Below, piece after piece: positions 51,069 to 63,398 of a stretch of DNA of 64,000 bases (position 1 is its first letter; every line of letters begins with the position of its first letter). The notes beneath the pieces were generated by a model that was not told where the DNA came from, made no database searches, and was given only the letters and a program-made list of their open reading frames with translations. The position numbers and the translations under genes were made by a program. The DNA is from Phaeacidiphilus oryzae TH49 (GTDB taxonomy: Bacteria > Actinomycetota > Actinomycetes > Streptomycetales > Streptomycetaceae), in NCBI RefSeq assembly GCF_000744815.1, contig NZ_JQMQ01000005.1, positions 5,971,801-6,035,800 on the forward strand. The letters are read 5' to 3'.

Positions 51069-52111
51069 TCGTCCCCTCCACCGACCTGCTGGCCTTCGCC
51101 CTCTGCGGCGCCGCCGTGGTGGCCGGTCTTGTCGCGCTGTGGGCGTATCTGCGCGGCAGCGAGCCGGGGACGGGCCGCGGCGGGCGGCCGGACGGCGAGC
51201 GCGGCCTGGCCGTACGCCTCCGGCGGGCCTGGTACGGGACGACCGGGACGCCGAACCCGCGGACCGTGCGGCTGCGCCGGATCCAGGTCGGGCTCTCCCT
51301 CCTCGGCGGCGCCGGCGGCTGGCTGTACACCGGCGTCCCGCTCTCCGTGCTGCTGGTCCCGGTGCTGGTCTTCGCGCTGCCCTGGCTGCTGGACTCCACC
51401 CGGTCGCAGACCGACCGGATCGAGCGGCTGGAGGCCCTGGCGGAGTGGACCCAGCGGCTGGCCGACGTCCTGCTGCTGGGGGTGGGCCTGGAGGCCGCGG
51501 TGGTCAGCAGCCGGCGTACCGCGCCCGCGGCGCTGGAGCGCGAGATCAACGACCTGGCCGGGCGCCTCCAGGCGCGCTGGGCCCCGGCCGACGCCCTGCG
51601 CGCCTTCGCCGACGCGCTGGACGACTCGACCGCGGACAAGGTGCTGGCCGCCCTGCTGCTCCGGGCCACCGACCGCGGCCCCGGCCTGGCCCGGGCGCTG
51701 GGCGACCTGGCCGAGTCGGTCCGCGAGGAGGTCCGGCAGCGCCGGGCGATCGAGGCCGACCGGGCCAAGCACCGGGCCACCGTGCGGTGGATGGTGCTGA
51801 TCATCCTGGGCGTGGTCGCCGTCGGCTCGCTCAACCACCGGTACACCGCCCCCTACGGCAGCGCGCTGGGGCAGTTGGTGCTGCTGGTGCTGGCGGCGGC
51901 GTTCTTCGCGGTGGTGCTGTGGATGCGTTCGCTGGCCGGCCAGAAGCCGGTGCCGCGCTTCCTGGAGCGGGACCGCCGGTCCCGCGCCGGGCTCCTCCCG
52001 CGGAGGCGGGCGGCGGAGCCGGACGGTGAGGGGGGTGGCGCCGGGGGCCCGTCTCCTGACGGGCTGCCGGCGCCCCTGCCCTCCGGAACCGAGGGGGTGG
52101 CCGGACGATGA
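51065..52111 (+). CDS. tadB: TadB-like Flp pilus membrane protein
   Basis: A 348-residue protein with N-terminal hydrophobic helices (LAFALCGAAVVAGLVALWAY, LLVPVLVFALPWLL) and a type II secretion F-domain: WTQRLADVLLLGVGLEAAVV, DSTADKVLAALLLRATDRGP, LARALGDLAESVREEVRQRR. C-terminal helices (VRWMVLIILGVVAVGSLN, VLLVLAAAFFAVVLWM) follow. It forms the inner-membrane platform with TadC. ATGA overlaps on both sides indicate coupled translation. Confidence 0.88.
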   Translation: MIVPSTDLLAFALCGAAVVAGLVALWAYLRGSEPGTGRGGRPDGERGLAVRLRRAWYGTTGTPNPRTVRLRRIQVGLSLLGGAGGWLYTGVPLSVLLVPVLVFALPWLLDSTRSQTDRIERLEALAEWTQRLADVLLLGVGLEAAVVSSRRTAPAALEREINDLAGRLQARWAPADALRAFADALDDSTADKVLAALLLRATDRGPGLARALGDLAESVREEVRQRRAIEADRAKHRATVRWMVLIILGVVAVGSLNHRYTAPYGSALGQLVLLVLAAAFFAVVLWMRSLAGQKPVPRFLERDRRSRAGLLPRRRAAEPDGEGGGAGGPSPDGLPAPLPSGTEGVAGR

Positions 52112-53019
52112 CCCCGCTCGCCTGGCTGATCGTGGTCGGCGCGCTGCTCGGCGGCGGACTCGCGCTGCTGGTCGCTGAGTTGCGGCCGGGGCCGCCTGAC
52201 CTCGGCGCCGCCCTGGACCGCCTGGGCGCCGGCCGCGGCAGCGGGATGGCGGTGGAACCGCCTGCCCGGCGCGCCGGCGCGGAGTCCGCCACCCCGCGGC
52301 TCGACCGGCTCGGCGGGCGGCTGCTCGACCTGCCCGGGCTGACCCTCCCGCACCGCGAACTCGCCCTCCTCGGCCGCACCCCCGCCCGGTTCATGGCGCA
52401 CAAGCTGCTCTTCGCGCTCCTCGGCCTGCTGATCCCGCCGTACCTGGTGGTCTTCGCGGCCCTGATCGGCACCGGGCTGTCGCCGGTGGTGCCGGTCATC
52501 GGATCGCTGGGGCTCGCGGCGGCGCTGTGGTTCCTCCCCGACCTGGTGGTGCGGAGCGAGGCCAAGGCCGGACGGGTGGAGTACCTCCACGGCATCGCCG
52601 CCTACCTGGAGCTGGTCGCGCTGGAGCGGGCCGCCGACTGCGGCCCGGCGGAGGCGCTGGTCCGGGCCGCCGCGGTGGGCCGCTCCGCGGTCTTCCGGCG
52701 GATCACCGATGCCCTGGACCGGGCCACACTGGCCCGGCAGGCGCCCTGGGACGGCCTGGAGGCGCTCGCCGGGGAGCTGGGCCTGACGCCGCTCCAGGAC
52801 CTCGCGGACATCATGCGGATCTCCGGTACGGACGGCGCCGCCGTCTACCGCACCCTGCGGGCCCGCGCCCGCAACCTGCGGGCGGAGCTGCTGGCCGAGG
52901 ACCTGGCCCGGGCGAACGTGGACAGCGAGCGGATGGTCGCCCCCGGCTCCGCGCTGGTCACGCTGATGACCGTGCTGATCGCCTTTCCCGCCGTCTACCA
53001 GATGTTCCGAGGGGGATGA
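52108..53019 (+). CDS. tadC: TadC-like Flp pilus membrane protein
   Basis: A 303-residue protein with an N-terminal TM, two central helices (FALLGLLIPPYLVVFAALIG and VVPVIGSLGLAAALWFLPDL) and an F-domain: IAAYLELVALERAADCGPAE, ALAGELGLTPLQDLADIMRI. The C-terminal TM is LVTLMTVLIAFPAVYQMF. It partners with TadB. It starts four bases before the tadB stop. Confidence 0.87.
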   Translation: MTPLAWLIVVGALLGGGLALLVAELRPGPPDLGAALDRLGAGRGSGMAVEPPARRAGAESATPRLDRLGGRLLDLPGLTLPHRELALLGRTPARFMAHKLLFALLGLLIPPYLVVFAALIGTGLSPVVPVIGSLGLAAALWFLPDLVVRSEAKAGRVEYLHGIAAYLELVALERAADCGPAEALVRAAAVGRSAVFRRITDALDRATLARQAPWDGLEALAGELGLTPLQDLADIMRISGTDGAAVYRTLRARARNLRAELLAEDLARANVDSERMVAPGSALVTLMTVLIAFPAVYQMFRGG

Positions 53020-53109
53020 CCGGCCCCTCGTCCGTATCCATTGATCGCTATGTCGATGAAGAGACCCCGAGCAACGCCAGGCACCCCCGAAGGAACCACA
53101 GGAGTCCCC

Positions 53110-53361
53110 ATGAGTCGGAACCTCCGATCCGCGGTCCCCAGCTCGCTGCCCGACTTCCTCCTCCCCGCCGTGATGGCCGTCCACGTGATCCGGCACCGCG
53201 CCCTCCGCGTCCAGCACGCCCGCGCGGACCGCGAGCGCGGGGCGCTCAGCATCGAACTCGCGCTGCTGGTGCTGGTGCTGATCCTCGCCGCCGGGCTGGT
53301 GGTGGCCGCGATCACCAAGCTGGTCACCTCCAAGGCGAACCAAATCGGCAACACGCCGTGA
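53110..53361 (+). CDS. flp: Flp-type prepilin
   Basis: An 83-residue protein. A basic ~50-residue leader ends at ERGALSIELALLVLVLILAA. G-ALSIE places Glu at +5 after a Gly, the prepilin-peptidase pattern, followed by a hydrophobic helix and a short tail TSKANQIGNTP. The mature pilin would be ~40 residues, as for Flp pilins. ATG 53110 has AGGAG-like bases upstream (AACCACAGGAGTCCCC). The stop overlaps the next GTG start (GTGA). No prepilin peptidase gene is in the window. Confidence 0.78.
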   Translation: MSRNLRSAVPSSLPDFLLPAVMAVHVIRHRALRVQHARADRERGALSIELALLVLVLILAAGLVVAAITKLVTSKANQIGNTP

Positions 53362-53801
53362 GGTTCCGGCCTCGCCTCCGCCTCCGCGTCCCCCGAGGGG
53401 AGGAGGGGGCGATGTCGATCAGCCTGGCCATGGTCTTCCCGGCCGTGCTGGCGCTGATCCTCCTCGTCGTCCAGGCCTGCCTGTGGTGGTACGCCCGCCA
53501 GGTGGCCCTCACCGCGGCGCGCGAGGGGAGCGAGGCCGCACGGGCGTACGGGGCGTCCACGGACGCCGGCGACGTCCAGGCGCGCAACGTCCTCGACCGG
53601 GTGGGAGGCGGGTTGACGGATCGTCAGGTGGAGATCAGCCAGATCGGCGCGGCGGCCGGCGGGGCGCCGCAGATCACCGTGACGGTGTCGGTGCGCGCGG
53701 AGTCGCTGCTGCCCTTCGTGCCCGGGCTGGCCATCGCCCAGCATGTCACCGCGCCGGTGGAGGAGTTCGTGCCGGACCCGGCGGTGGGGGCGGGCGGATG
53801 A
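53358..53801 (+). CDS. TadE-family minor pilin-like protein
   Basis: A 147-residue protein starting at GTG 53358. It has a basic N-terminus, then GEEGAMSISLAMVFPAVLAL, a TadE-like TM with VVQACLWWYARQVALTAARE, and an extracytoplasmic domain ending VTAPVEEFVPDPAVGAGG. The prepilin-like site lacks the usual Glu at +5, having a Leu there. Coupled starts on both sides. Confidence 0.85.
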   Translation: MRFRPRLRLRVPRGEEGAMSISLAMVFPAVLALILLVVQACLWWYARQVALTAAREGSEAARAYGASTDAGDVQARNVLDRVGGGLTDRQVEISQIGAAAGGAPQITVTVSVRAESLLPFVPGLAIAQHVTAPVEEFVPDPAVGAGG

Positions 53802-54241
53802 AGGGGCGGGAGGATGAGCGGGAGGACGGACGGGAGAACGGCGGGATCGCCATCGAGGCGGCCATCCTGGTGCCGGCCATCCTGCTCTTCGTGCTCCTCG
53901 CGGTCGGCGCCGGCCGGATCGAGTCGGCCGGGGGAGTGGTGGACGCCGCCGCCCGGGACGCCGCGCGCAGCGCCTCCATCGCCCGGACCGCGGCGGCCGC
54001 CCAGGCGGCGGCCGAGAACGCGGCCCGGACGACGCTCAGCCAGCAGGGCGTGGACTGCCCGGACGTGCAGCCGCAGGTGGACACCTCCGGGCTGGACGCC
54101 CAGCTCGGGCAGACCGGGTACATCACGGTCACCGTGGTCTGCACGGTGCCGCTCGGCGACCTGATGGTGCCGGGCCTGCCGGGCTCGCACACCATGAAGA
54201 GCACCTTCACCTCGGTCGTCGACGCCTACCGGGCACGCTGA
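53798..54241 (+). CDS. TadE-like minor pilin
   Basis: A 147-residue protein beginning with an acidic/basic stretch (REDEREDGRENGG). A TadE-type helix GGIAIEAAILVPAILLFVLL follows, with Glu after the Gly-Ile-Ala-Ile, a good prepilin-type pattern. The downstream segment has GGVVDAAARDAARSASIART and a CPDVQ...VVCTVPLG pair of cysteines. It lies between the TadE- and TadG-like genes. Confidence 0.85.
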   Translation: MKGREDEREDGRENGGIAIEAAILVPAILLFVLLAVGAGRIESAGGVVDAAARDAARSASIARTAAAAQAAAENAARTTLSQQGVDCPDVQPQVDTSGLDAQLGQTGYITVTVVCTVPLGDLMVPGLPGSHTMKSTFTSVVDAYRAR

Positions 54242-54257
54242 GGAGGCCGGGGAGAGG

Positions 54258-54752
54258 ATGCGGAGAACCCCACTGCGCCGGCCGTGCGACGCGCGCGGCT
54301 CGCGCGGCTCGCGCGGCTCGCGCGGACCGCGCGGACTGCGCCGGCCGGGCGGGCTGCGGGAGGAGAGCGGTGCGCTCTCGCTCTTCGTCGCGCTGAGCGC
54401 GGTCGCGCTGCTGGTGGTCATCGGGCTGGTGATCGACGGCGGCGGGCGGCTGCGGGCGCTGGAGAACGCGGACGCGGTCGCCCAGGAGGCCGCGCGTGCC
54501 GCCGGCCAGGCGATCGACCAGCAGGCGGCGCTCAAGGGCCAGGGCTTCACGGTCGACCCGGCCAAGGCGGAGGCCGCCGGACAGCAGTACCTCGCGGCCA
54601 GCAACGCCCGCGGCACCGTGGTCGCCACCGCGCGGACCGTCACGGTGGACGTCTACGGCGACTACCACACCACCATCCTGGCCCTGATCGGCCTCGGCGA
54701 CCTCACCGTCCACGGCCACGGCAGCGCCACCCTCATCGCCCGAAACGACTGA
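54258..54752 (+). CDS. TadG-like membrane protein of the pilus locus
   Basis: A 164-residue protein. A basic N-terminus (GSRGSRGSRGPRG) is encoded by 9-base repeats at 54293-54337. ESGALSLFVALSAVALLVVI forms the TM with a prepilin-like Gly-Ala-Leu-Ser. The outside part has GRLRALENADAVAQEAARAA, typical of TadG/Rv3654c-like proteins. It ends DLTVHGHGSATLIARND. ATG 54258 is 16 bases after the previous stop. Confidence 0.8.
   Translation: MRRTPLRRPCDARGSRGSRGSRGPRGLRRPGGLREESGALSLFVALSAVALLVVIGLVIDGGGRLRALENADAVAQEAARAAGQAIDQQAALKGQGFTVDPAKAEAAGQQYLAASNARGTVVATARTVTVDVYGDYHTTILALIGLGDLTVHGHGSATLIARND
54293..54337 (+). repeat. 9-base tandem repeat in the TadG-like gene
   Basis: Three exact copies of GCGCGGCTC are followed by two variants (GCGCGGACC, GCGCGGACT), encoding Ser/Arg/Gly triplets. 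Unit length keeps the frame, so slippage would change the number of basic triplets before the membrane helix. Confidence 0.85.
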
Positions 54753-54769
54753 TCCCGGAGCCGACAGCC

Positions 54770-58582
<3,813 letters not shown>

Positions 58583-58727
58583 CGGGCACGAGAACCCCAG
58601 GATGCGGAATACTGCTCGTTCGACGCAGGTGTGACAGCGCCGCAACGGGCGCGACGGACGACGGGGCGGAACGGCATGAACGGGCGTGGGACCGAGGGGC
58701 GGACGGGGCGCCGAGGGGGTACCCGCC

Positions 58728-61037
58728 GTGACTGACCTGCCGGAGACGCCCCGCGACCTGCCGTTCAGGCCGCCGGCGCCGCTGAAGGAGACTCAGGAGC
58801 TGCCCGCGCTGGACGCCTTGACGCCGCCTGGCGCCGAGGCCGCGCCGATACCGGGGGCGGCCTCGCCCCAGCCCCCCTCAAGGCCCCTCACCTTCGCCGC
58901 GCCCCAGAGCGCATGGCCCTGGGCACCCCCACCGGCGACGCCCGCGTCGTCCCCCTCCACCCCCCAGCACACCGCGCCTGCGGGCCTCCCCGCCGCCGCG
59001 CCGCAGACCCAGCCGCCCGCGCCCGCGTCGCCGCCTCCCCCTCCGATCCCGGCGTTCGCCCCGGAGCCGGTGGCTGTGCCGCAGAGCCAACCGGCTCCCG
59101 ACTCCGTGGGCGCCTTCCACGGTCAGCCGCCGGCGCCCGAGCCGCAGGCGGTGTTGCAGGGGCAGGCGTCTGTGCCCGGACCGCCGCCTCCCCCCTTGAA
59201 TCCGGCGTTCGCGCCGGAGCCGGTATCTGAGCCGCAGGGCCAGCCGGCCCCCGGTTCCGAGGGCGTGGCCTACGGTCAGCCGGCCGCGCCTGAGTCGCAG
59301 GCGGTGTTGCAGGGGCAGGCGTCCGTGCCCGGACCGCCGCCTCCACCCTTGAATCCGGCGTTCGCCCCGGAGCCGGTGGCTGTGCCGCAGGGCCAGTCGG
59401 CCCCCGGTTCCGAGGGCGTGGCCTACGGTCAGCCGGCCGCGCCTGAGTCGCAGGCGGTGTTGCAGGGGCAGGCGTCCGTGCCCGGACCGCCGCCTTCACC
59501 CTTGAATCCGGGGTTCGCGCCGGAGCCGGTGGCTGTGCCGCTGGGTCAGTCGGCCCCCGGTTCCGAGGGCGTGGCCTACGGGCAGCCGCCCGCGCCTGAG
59601 TCGCCGACGGTGTTGCACGGCCAGGCGCCCGTGCCGCCGCCTTCACCCTTGAATCCGGGGTTCGCGCCGGAGCCGGTGGCTGTGCCGCAGGGCCAGCCGG
59701 CCCCCGGTTCCGCAGGCGTGGCCTACGGGCAGCCGCCCGCGCCCGAGGCGCCGACGGCGTTGCACGGCCAACCGTCCGTGGACGGGCGGTCGTCCGCGTC
59801 CTTTGTGCCGGGGTTCGGGCCGGAGCCGGCGACGGTGTCGCAGGGGCAGGCTGAGCCTGGGGCCGGGGACGCGGCCTACGGCCGGGCGGTCGCGCCCGAG
59901 CCGCCGACTCTGGTCTACGGCCAGGCGTCCGGCCCGGTGGCGCCGGCCGGTTTCGGTGAACAGGAGTTCGGGCCGGAGCCGGCGACCGTTCCCGCTGGCC
60001 AGGCCCCCGCGCCCGCGCCCGCCTTCGCTGCCGCTGCCGCTGCCGCAGGCGACGACGCGTGGCAGCTCTCGCCCGAGATCGGCGGCCCCGCGCTGCGGGG
60101 GCGGGTTCTGGTGGTCGAAGGGGGCCACGGGCGCGGCCTCCGGCGCTACCTGCCGCGCCGGGCCGGGGGCCCGCTCAGCACCGGGCTCTCGACGCTCCTC
60201 GCCGCCATCTCGCCGCAGATACTCGTCGCCGCCGATGTGGTGGACTCTGTGCACCTGCCGAGCGCCACCGACCCGTACACGGCCCTCACCCACATCCGCG
60301 CCGCCGCGCGGCACCCGGGTCCGCTCCTCGTCCACCTCGGCGGGCACCTGGTGGTCGACCGCCGCACCGGGCGGCTCAACCTCGCGCTGCGCGACACCCG
60401 CCCGTCCGCCCTCCGCGCCGACGCGCTCCCGTGGTCCGACGTGGCCGCGCAACTGCGCTCGCGCCCGCCGGAGTGGGGCACCCTGGTGATCGCCGACCTC
60501 ACCGCCGACCCCAAGGCGATGCCGCTCCTGCGTACCGTCCCCTCGCCGCTGTCCCAGGGCATGCCGCTGTGGGGTGCGGTCAGCTCCGATCCGGACCAGG
60601 TCGGGATCTTCACCCGCGCGCTGGTCGAGGTGCTGCACACCGGACGCCCCGGCGCGGGCGCGGCCCTGACCCCGGATCAGATCCGGGGCCAGGTGCAGAG
60701 CGTCCTGCGACCCGACACCATTGTGGTCGCCGCCTACGACAACAGCGCCCAGGTCGCCTTCCGCAACTCGGCCCGCCGTACGGTCACCCCCTCCGCGCTG
60801 GCCACGGAGGCGGAGGAGGCCGCGGCCGAGCCGGCGCCCGGCACCGTCCCGCCGATGCCGTCGGCACCCCCCACCGTCCACCTCACCTCCGCGCCCGCGC
60901 CCGCGCCTGCCCCCGCCCCTGCGCCCACGTCCGCGCCGCAGCCGCCGCCGCAGCCGCAGGAGCCCGCCCCCGCCCCGCCGGCGCCGACTCGCCCCTCCCC
61001 ACCCCGGACCCGCTCGCCCGGCACCGCGATGCCGTGA
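58728..61037 (+). CDS. Pro-rich repeat protein with a C-terminal caspase-like fold lacking catalytic Cys
   Basis: A 769-residue protein from GTG 58728 (GTG 58686 also possible). The first ~430 residues are Pro/Ala/Gln-rich, with ~51-residue repeats. Residues ~445-690 form a caspase-like domain: RGRVLVVEGGHGRGLRRYLP, VDSVHLPSATDPYTALTHIR, PLLVHLGGHLVVDRRTGRLN, WGTLVIADLTADPKAMPLLR. The catalytic-His strand keeps GGH, but the Cys position (ADLTADP) has none. It pairs with the protein at 44,592 across the locus. The end (PTRPSPPRTRSPGTAMP) may be frame-shifted: the next frame continues with DPLARHRDAVIAIVSAADAG, which looks like genuine protein. Confidence 0.65.
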   Translation: MTDLPETPRDLPFRPPAPLKETQELPALDALTPPGAEAAPIPGAASPQPPSRPLTFAAPQSAWPWAPPPATPASSPSTPQHTAPAGLPAAAPQTQPPAPASPPPPPIPAFAPEPVAVPQSQPAPDSVGAFHGQPPAPEPQAVLQGQASVPGPPPPPLNPAFAPEPVSEPQGQPAPGSEGVAYGQPAAPESQAVLQGQASVPGPPPPPLNPAFAPEPVAVPQGQSAPGSEGVAYGQPAAPESQAVLQGQASVPGPPPSPLNPGFAPEPVAVPLGQSAPGSEGVAYGQPPAPESPTVLHGQAPVPPPSPLNPGFAPEPVAVPQGQPAPGSAGVAYGQPPAPEAPTALHGQPSVDGRSSASFVPGFGPEPATVSQGQAEPGAGDAAYGRAVAPEPPTLVYGQASGPVAPAGFGEQEFGPEPATVPAGQAPAPAPAFAAAAAAAGDDAWQLSPEIGGPALRGRVLVVEGGHGRGLRRYLPRRAGGPLSTGLSTLLAAISPQILVAADVVDSVHLPSATDPYTALTHIRAAARHPGPLLVHLGGHLVVDRRTGRLNLALRDTRPSALRADALPWSDVAAQLRSRPPEWGTLVIADLTADPKAMPLLRTVPSPLSQGMPLWGAVSSDPDQVGIFTRALVEVLHTGRPGAGAALTPDQIRGQVQSVLRPDTIVVAAYDNSAQVAFRNSARRTVTPSALATEAEEAAAEPAPGTVPPMPSAPPTVHLTSAPAPAPAPAPAPTSAPQPPPQPQEPAPAPPAPTRPSPPRTRSPGTAMP
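59043..59790 (+). repeat. About 4.5 tandem copies of a 153-base coding repeat
   Basis: The phrase TTGAATCCGG recurs at 59196, 59349, 59502 and 59649, with spacings of 153, 153 and 147 bases. Most of each unit is near-identical. The units encode ~51-residue Pro/Gln-rich repeats (AFAPEPVAVPQ, VAYGQPAAPESQAVL, QGQASVPGPPP). Partial, more diverged copies flank on both sides. Recent unequal recombination is the simplest origin. Confidence 0.9.
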
Positions 61038-61651
61038 TCGCGATCGTCAGCGCCGCCGATGCGGGGGAGCACCGCCGAGCGGCCGACCTCGCCGCCGAGT
61101 TGGAGACCGAGGTGGCCACCGAGCGCGGCCACGACACCCCGGCCGTGCTCCAGGTCCGCCAGGTGCGGGCGCATGTCGCGCGCCTCTCGGGGGAGCAGGC
61201 CGAGGCGGCCGGTCTCTACCGGGCGGTGGCCCTCGAACTCCTCCGGGTGCACGGCGCCGAGCACGACGAGACCCTCCAGGCCGCCGCCAACGCGGAGGCC
61301 TGCTGGCGGGCCATCGAGGACGATCCGACCGCCCGCCGGGTCGGCCGGGACATCGTCGACATGCGGCGCTCGGTGCCCGGTGAGGACGGCCGCCGCCTCC
61401 GCGCCGCCGAGCGCTACCAGGCCCGCCTCACCGGCGCGCTCCCCACCCCGGCCCTCCCTTCGGCGCCGGACCTCGCCCCAGGCCCGGACGACCTCTCGGT
61501 CTACTCAGACCCGGCCCCGGAGCGGGAGCCGCAGCCCGAGCCGACACCGCCGACCCCGACCACCGTGTCCCCCACGCCGGATGACGCCACATCAGGCGAA
61601 GACGAGGTCTCGACCAGCGCCTTCCGCAAGCCCGCCCCCGAGGACGGCTGA
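61034..61651 (+). CDS. TPR-like C-terminal protein or the frame-shifted end of the preceding protein
   Basis: A 205-residue frame starting at GTG 61034, overlapping the preceding TGA (GTGA). Content is alpha-helical: GEHRRAADLAAELETEVATE, RQVRAHVARLSGEQAEAAGL, LELLRVHGAEHDETLQAAAN, VGRDIVDMRRSVPGEDGRRL. It ends with an acidic/Pro-rich tail. The same frame is conserved-looking upstream of the GTG (TPDPLARHRDA), which argues it is really fused to the preceding protein and that one base is missing near 60,990-61,010. As a separate coupled gene it would encode a small TPR-like partner. Confidence 0.6.
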   Translation: MIAIVSAADAGEHRRAADLAAELETEVATERGHDTPAVLQVRQVRAHVARLSGEQAEAAGLYRAVALELLRVHGAEHDETLQAAANAEACWRAIEDDPTARRVGRDIVDMRRSVPGEDGRRLRAAERYQARLTGALPTPALPSAPDLAPGPDDLSVYSDPAPEREPQPEPTPPTPTTVSPTPDDATSGEDEVSTSAFRKPAPEDG

Positions 61652-61654
61652 CGC

Positions 61655-62446
61655 TCACACCGCGACCAGCCGCCCGCTCCGCCCCCGCAGCCGCAGCGAG
61701 GCGAGCGTCCCGCAGGCCAGCGCGACGGCCAGCAGGGTTACGCAGGCGGTGAACGAGGTCCGGGCGTCGCCCGCCAGCGCGGCATGCAGTCCGCGCACGG
61801 CCCAGTACCCGGGAGACGCCGGGGCCGCGTCCGCGACCCAGCGCGGCAGCACGCTGAGCGGGACCAGCGCCCCACCGAGGCTGCTCAGCAGCATCCCGCC
61901 GATGTCGAAGGCGGCCGACAGCTCGCCCATGCTCCGGGCCAGCACGCCGAACAGCGCCCCCATCCCCAGCAGCGTGCCGCTCCAGCACAGCAGCACGCCT
62001 GCCAGCAGCAGCGGGTGTCGGACCGTCAGGCCGAAGGCGAGAACGCCGCACCCCACGATCAGCAGCTGCTGCGCCAGCAGCGCGGCGAAGACCGGCACCG
62101 CCTTCCCGACCAGCAGCTCGGCCGCCCGCAGCGGCGCCGCCCGCAACCGGTCCCAGGTGCCGGCCAGCCGCTCGGTGAGGATCGCGCTCCCGGAGATGCT
62201 GAGCGCCAGCAGCGAGAAGGTGACCAGCGTCCCGGCGACCGCCTGCTCGGTGCCGGCGCCGGGGCCCTGGGCGGCCAGGTAGAGCGGCCGGAGCAGGGTC
62301 AGGAAGACCAGCGGGAGGACCATCCGGCTGAGCACCGGGCCGGGTTCGCGGACCATCAGCAGCAGGTTGTGCCGGATCAGCACCCCGGTCCGCAAGACCG
62401 ACTCGAGGACCGGCTCGAGGACCGACTCAGGCAGCGGCGCCATCAT
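61655..62446 (-). CDS. ABC-2-type transporter permease
   Basis: A 263-residue protein with six hydrophobic helices. It opens with RTGVLIRHNLLLMVREPGPV and contains LTERLAGTWDRLRAAPLRAA and LGGALVPLSVLPRWVADAAP, typical ABC-2 permease landmarks. The start at 62446 overlaps the ATPase gene end by 20 bases. It exports a drug or lipid; the cargo is unknown. It ends four bases from the convergent TPR-like gene. Confidence 0.88.
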   Translation of the reverse strand: MMAPLPESVLEPVLESVLRTGVLIRHNLLLMVREPGPVLSRMVLPLVFLTLLRPLYLAAQGPGAGTEQAVAGTLVTFSLLALSISGSAILTERLAGTWDRLRAAPLRAAELLVGKAVPVFAALLAQQLLIVGCGVLAFGLTVRHPLLLAGVLLCWSGTLLGMGALFGVLARSMGELSAAFDIGGMLLSSLGGALVPLSVLPRWVADAAPASPGYWAVRGLHAALAGDARTSFTACVTLLAVALACGTLASLRLRGRSGRLVAV

Positions 62447-63320
62447 CCGCCCTCTCCTCCTCCCTCTCCTCCTCCAACTGCCGGTAGAGGTCGTCGAGAT
62501 CGGGCCGCCGGACGTCCACCGACGCCGGAGTGCGCCCGGTGGCCAGCAGCGCGGCCAGCTCGGCGCCGGGATCCCGGGTCCGCAGGCGGAGTTCGGGCTC
62601 GGCCGGGTCGGCGAAGGTCACCCGTAGTTCGCCCGGCAGCTCCCGGGTCAGCTCCTGCTGCGAGCCCCGGGCGATCACCCGCCCGGCCCGGGCGAGCGCC
62701 AAGGTGGCGTCCAGATCGACCAGTTCGGGCAGGTAGTGGGTGGTGTACAGGACGGCGGCTCCGGCCCGGGCGCGAGCCCGTACGGCGGCGAGCAGCGCCG
62801 AGCGGGTCTCCGGGTCGGCTCCGGCGGTCGGCTCGTCCAACAGCAGGAGCGGCGGCCGGCCGACCATCGCGGTGGCCGCCTGCACCCGGCGCCGCTGACC
62901 GCCGGAGAGGAGTCCCACCGGACGGTCGGCGAGCTCGCTGAGCTGCAACTCCTCCAGCACGGCGGCGATCTCGGCGTCCCGCCCTCGTCGTCCTCGCCCG
63001 CCTCCGGTGGACCCCGCCAGCCCGGCGAAGAGCCGGAGGTTCTGGCGTACGGACACGGTGGCGTAGAGGGACGGCTCCTGCGGCGCCACCCCCAGCAGCC
63101 GCCGGGCGGCCCGGCCGTCGCGCAGCGCGTCGACGCCGCCGATCCGGATCCGGCCCGCGTCGGGGCGGACCAGTCCGGTGACGGTCTCCACGAACGTGGT
63201 CTTCCCGGCGCCGTTGTGGCCGATCAGGCCCACGATCTCACCGGGTCGCACGGTCAGGTCGAAGCCGTCCAGAGCGCGCCGCCGGCCGTAGCGCTTGACC
63301 ACTCCTTCGGCGTTGAGCAT
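62427..63320 (-). CDS. ABC transporter ATP-binding protein (DrrA-like)
   Basis: A 297-residue ATPase. Walker A is GHNGAGKTT, with the Q-loop region LLGVAPQEPSLY, the signature LLSGGQRRRVQAA, Walker B LLLLDEPTAGAD and the switch TTHYL. A C-terminal extension (ELRVTFADPAEPELRLRTRD) is typical of exporters of the DrrA type. It is divergent from a TetR gene that probably represses the pair. ATG 63320. Confidence 0.92.
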   Translation of the reverse strand: MLNAEGVVKRYGRRRALDGFDLTVRPGEIVGLIGHNGAGKTTFVETVTGLVRPDAGRIRIGGVDALRDGRAARRLLGVAPQEPSLYATVSVRQNLRLFAGLAGSTGGGRGRRGRDAEIAAVLEELQLSELADRPVGLLSGGQRRRVQAATAMVGRPPLLLLDEPTAGADPETRSALLAAVRARARAGAAVLYTTHYLPELVDLDATLALARAGRVIARGSQQELTRELPGELRVTFADPAEPELRLRTRDPGAELAALLATGRTPASVDVRRPDLDDLYRQLEEEREEERADDGAAA

Positions 63321-63366
63321 CGAGCCACCCCCTCAACCCTCTGTGCGAGCCGTTCTGTTCAACCAG

Positions 63367-63396
63367 GTATACGCTGTATACGTCTACACTGTATAC
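63367..63396. promoter_or_regulatory. Three GTATAC sites: TetR operator and promoter region
   Basis: GTATAC occurs at 63367-63372, 63376-63381 and 63391-63396, between the divergent ABC and TetR genes and ending two bases before the TetR ATG. GTATAC-GCT-GTATAC forms a close palindromic pair. The sites overlap where a -10 element would lie, so binding would block transcription on both sides. Confidence 0.75.
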
Positions 63397-63398
63397 CC

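Noticed and set aside
59043-59790. CRISPR-like regular repeats
   Set aside because: The 153-base units are contiguous, without spacers, stay in the reading frame and encode Pro/Gln repeats. No cas genes are near.
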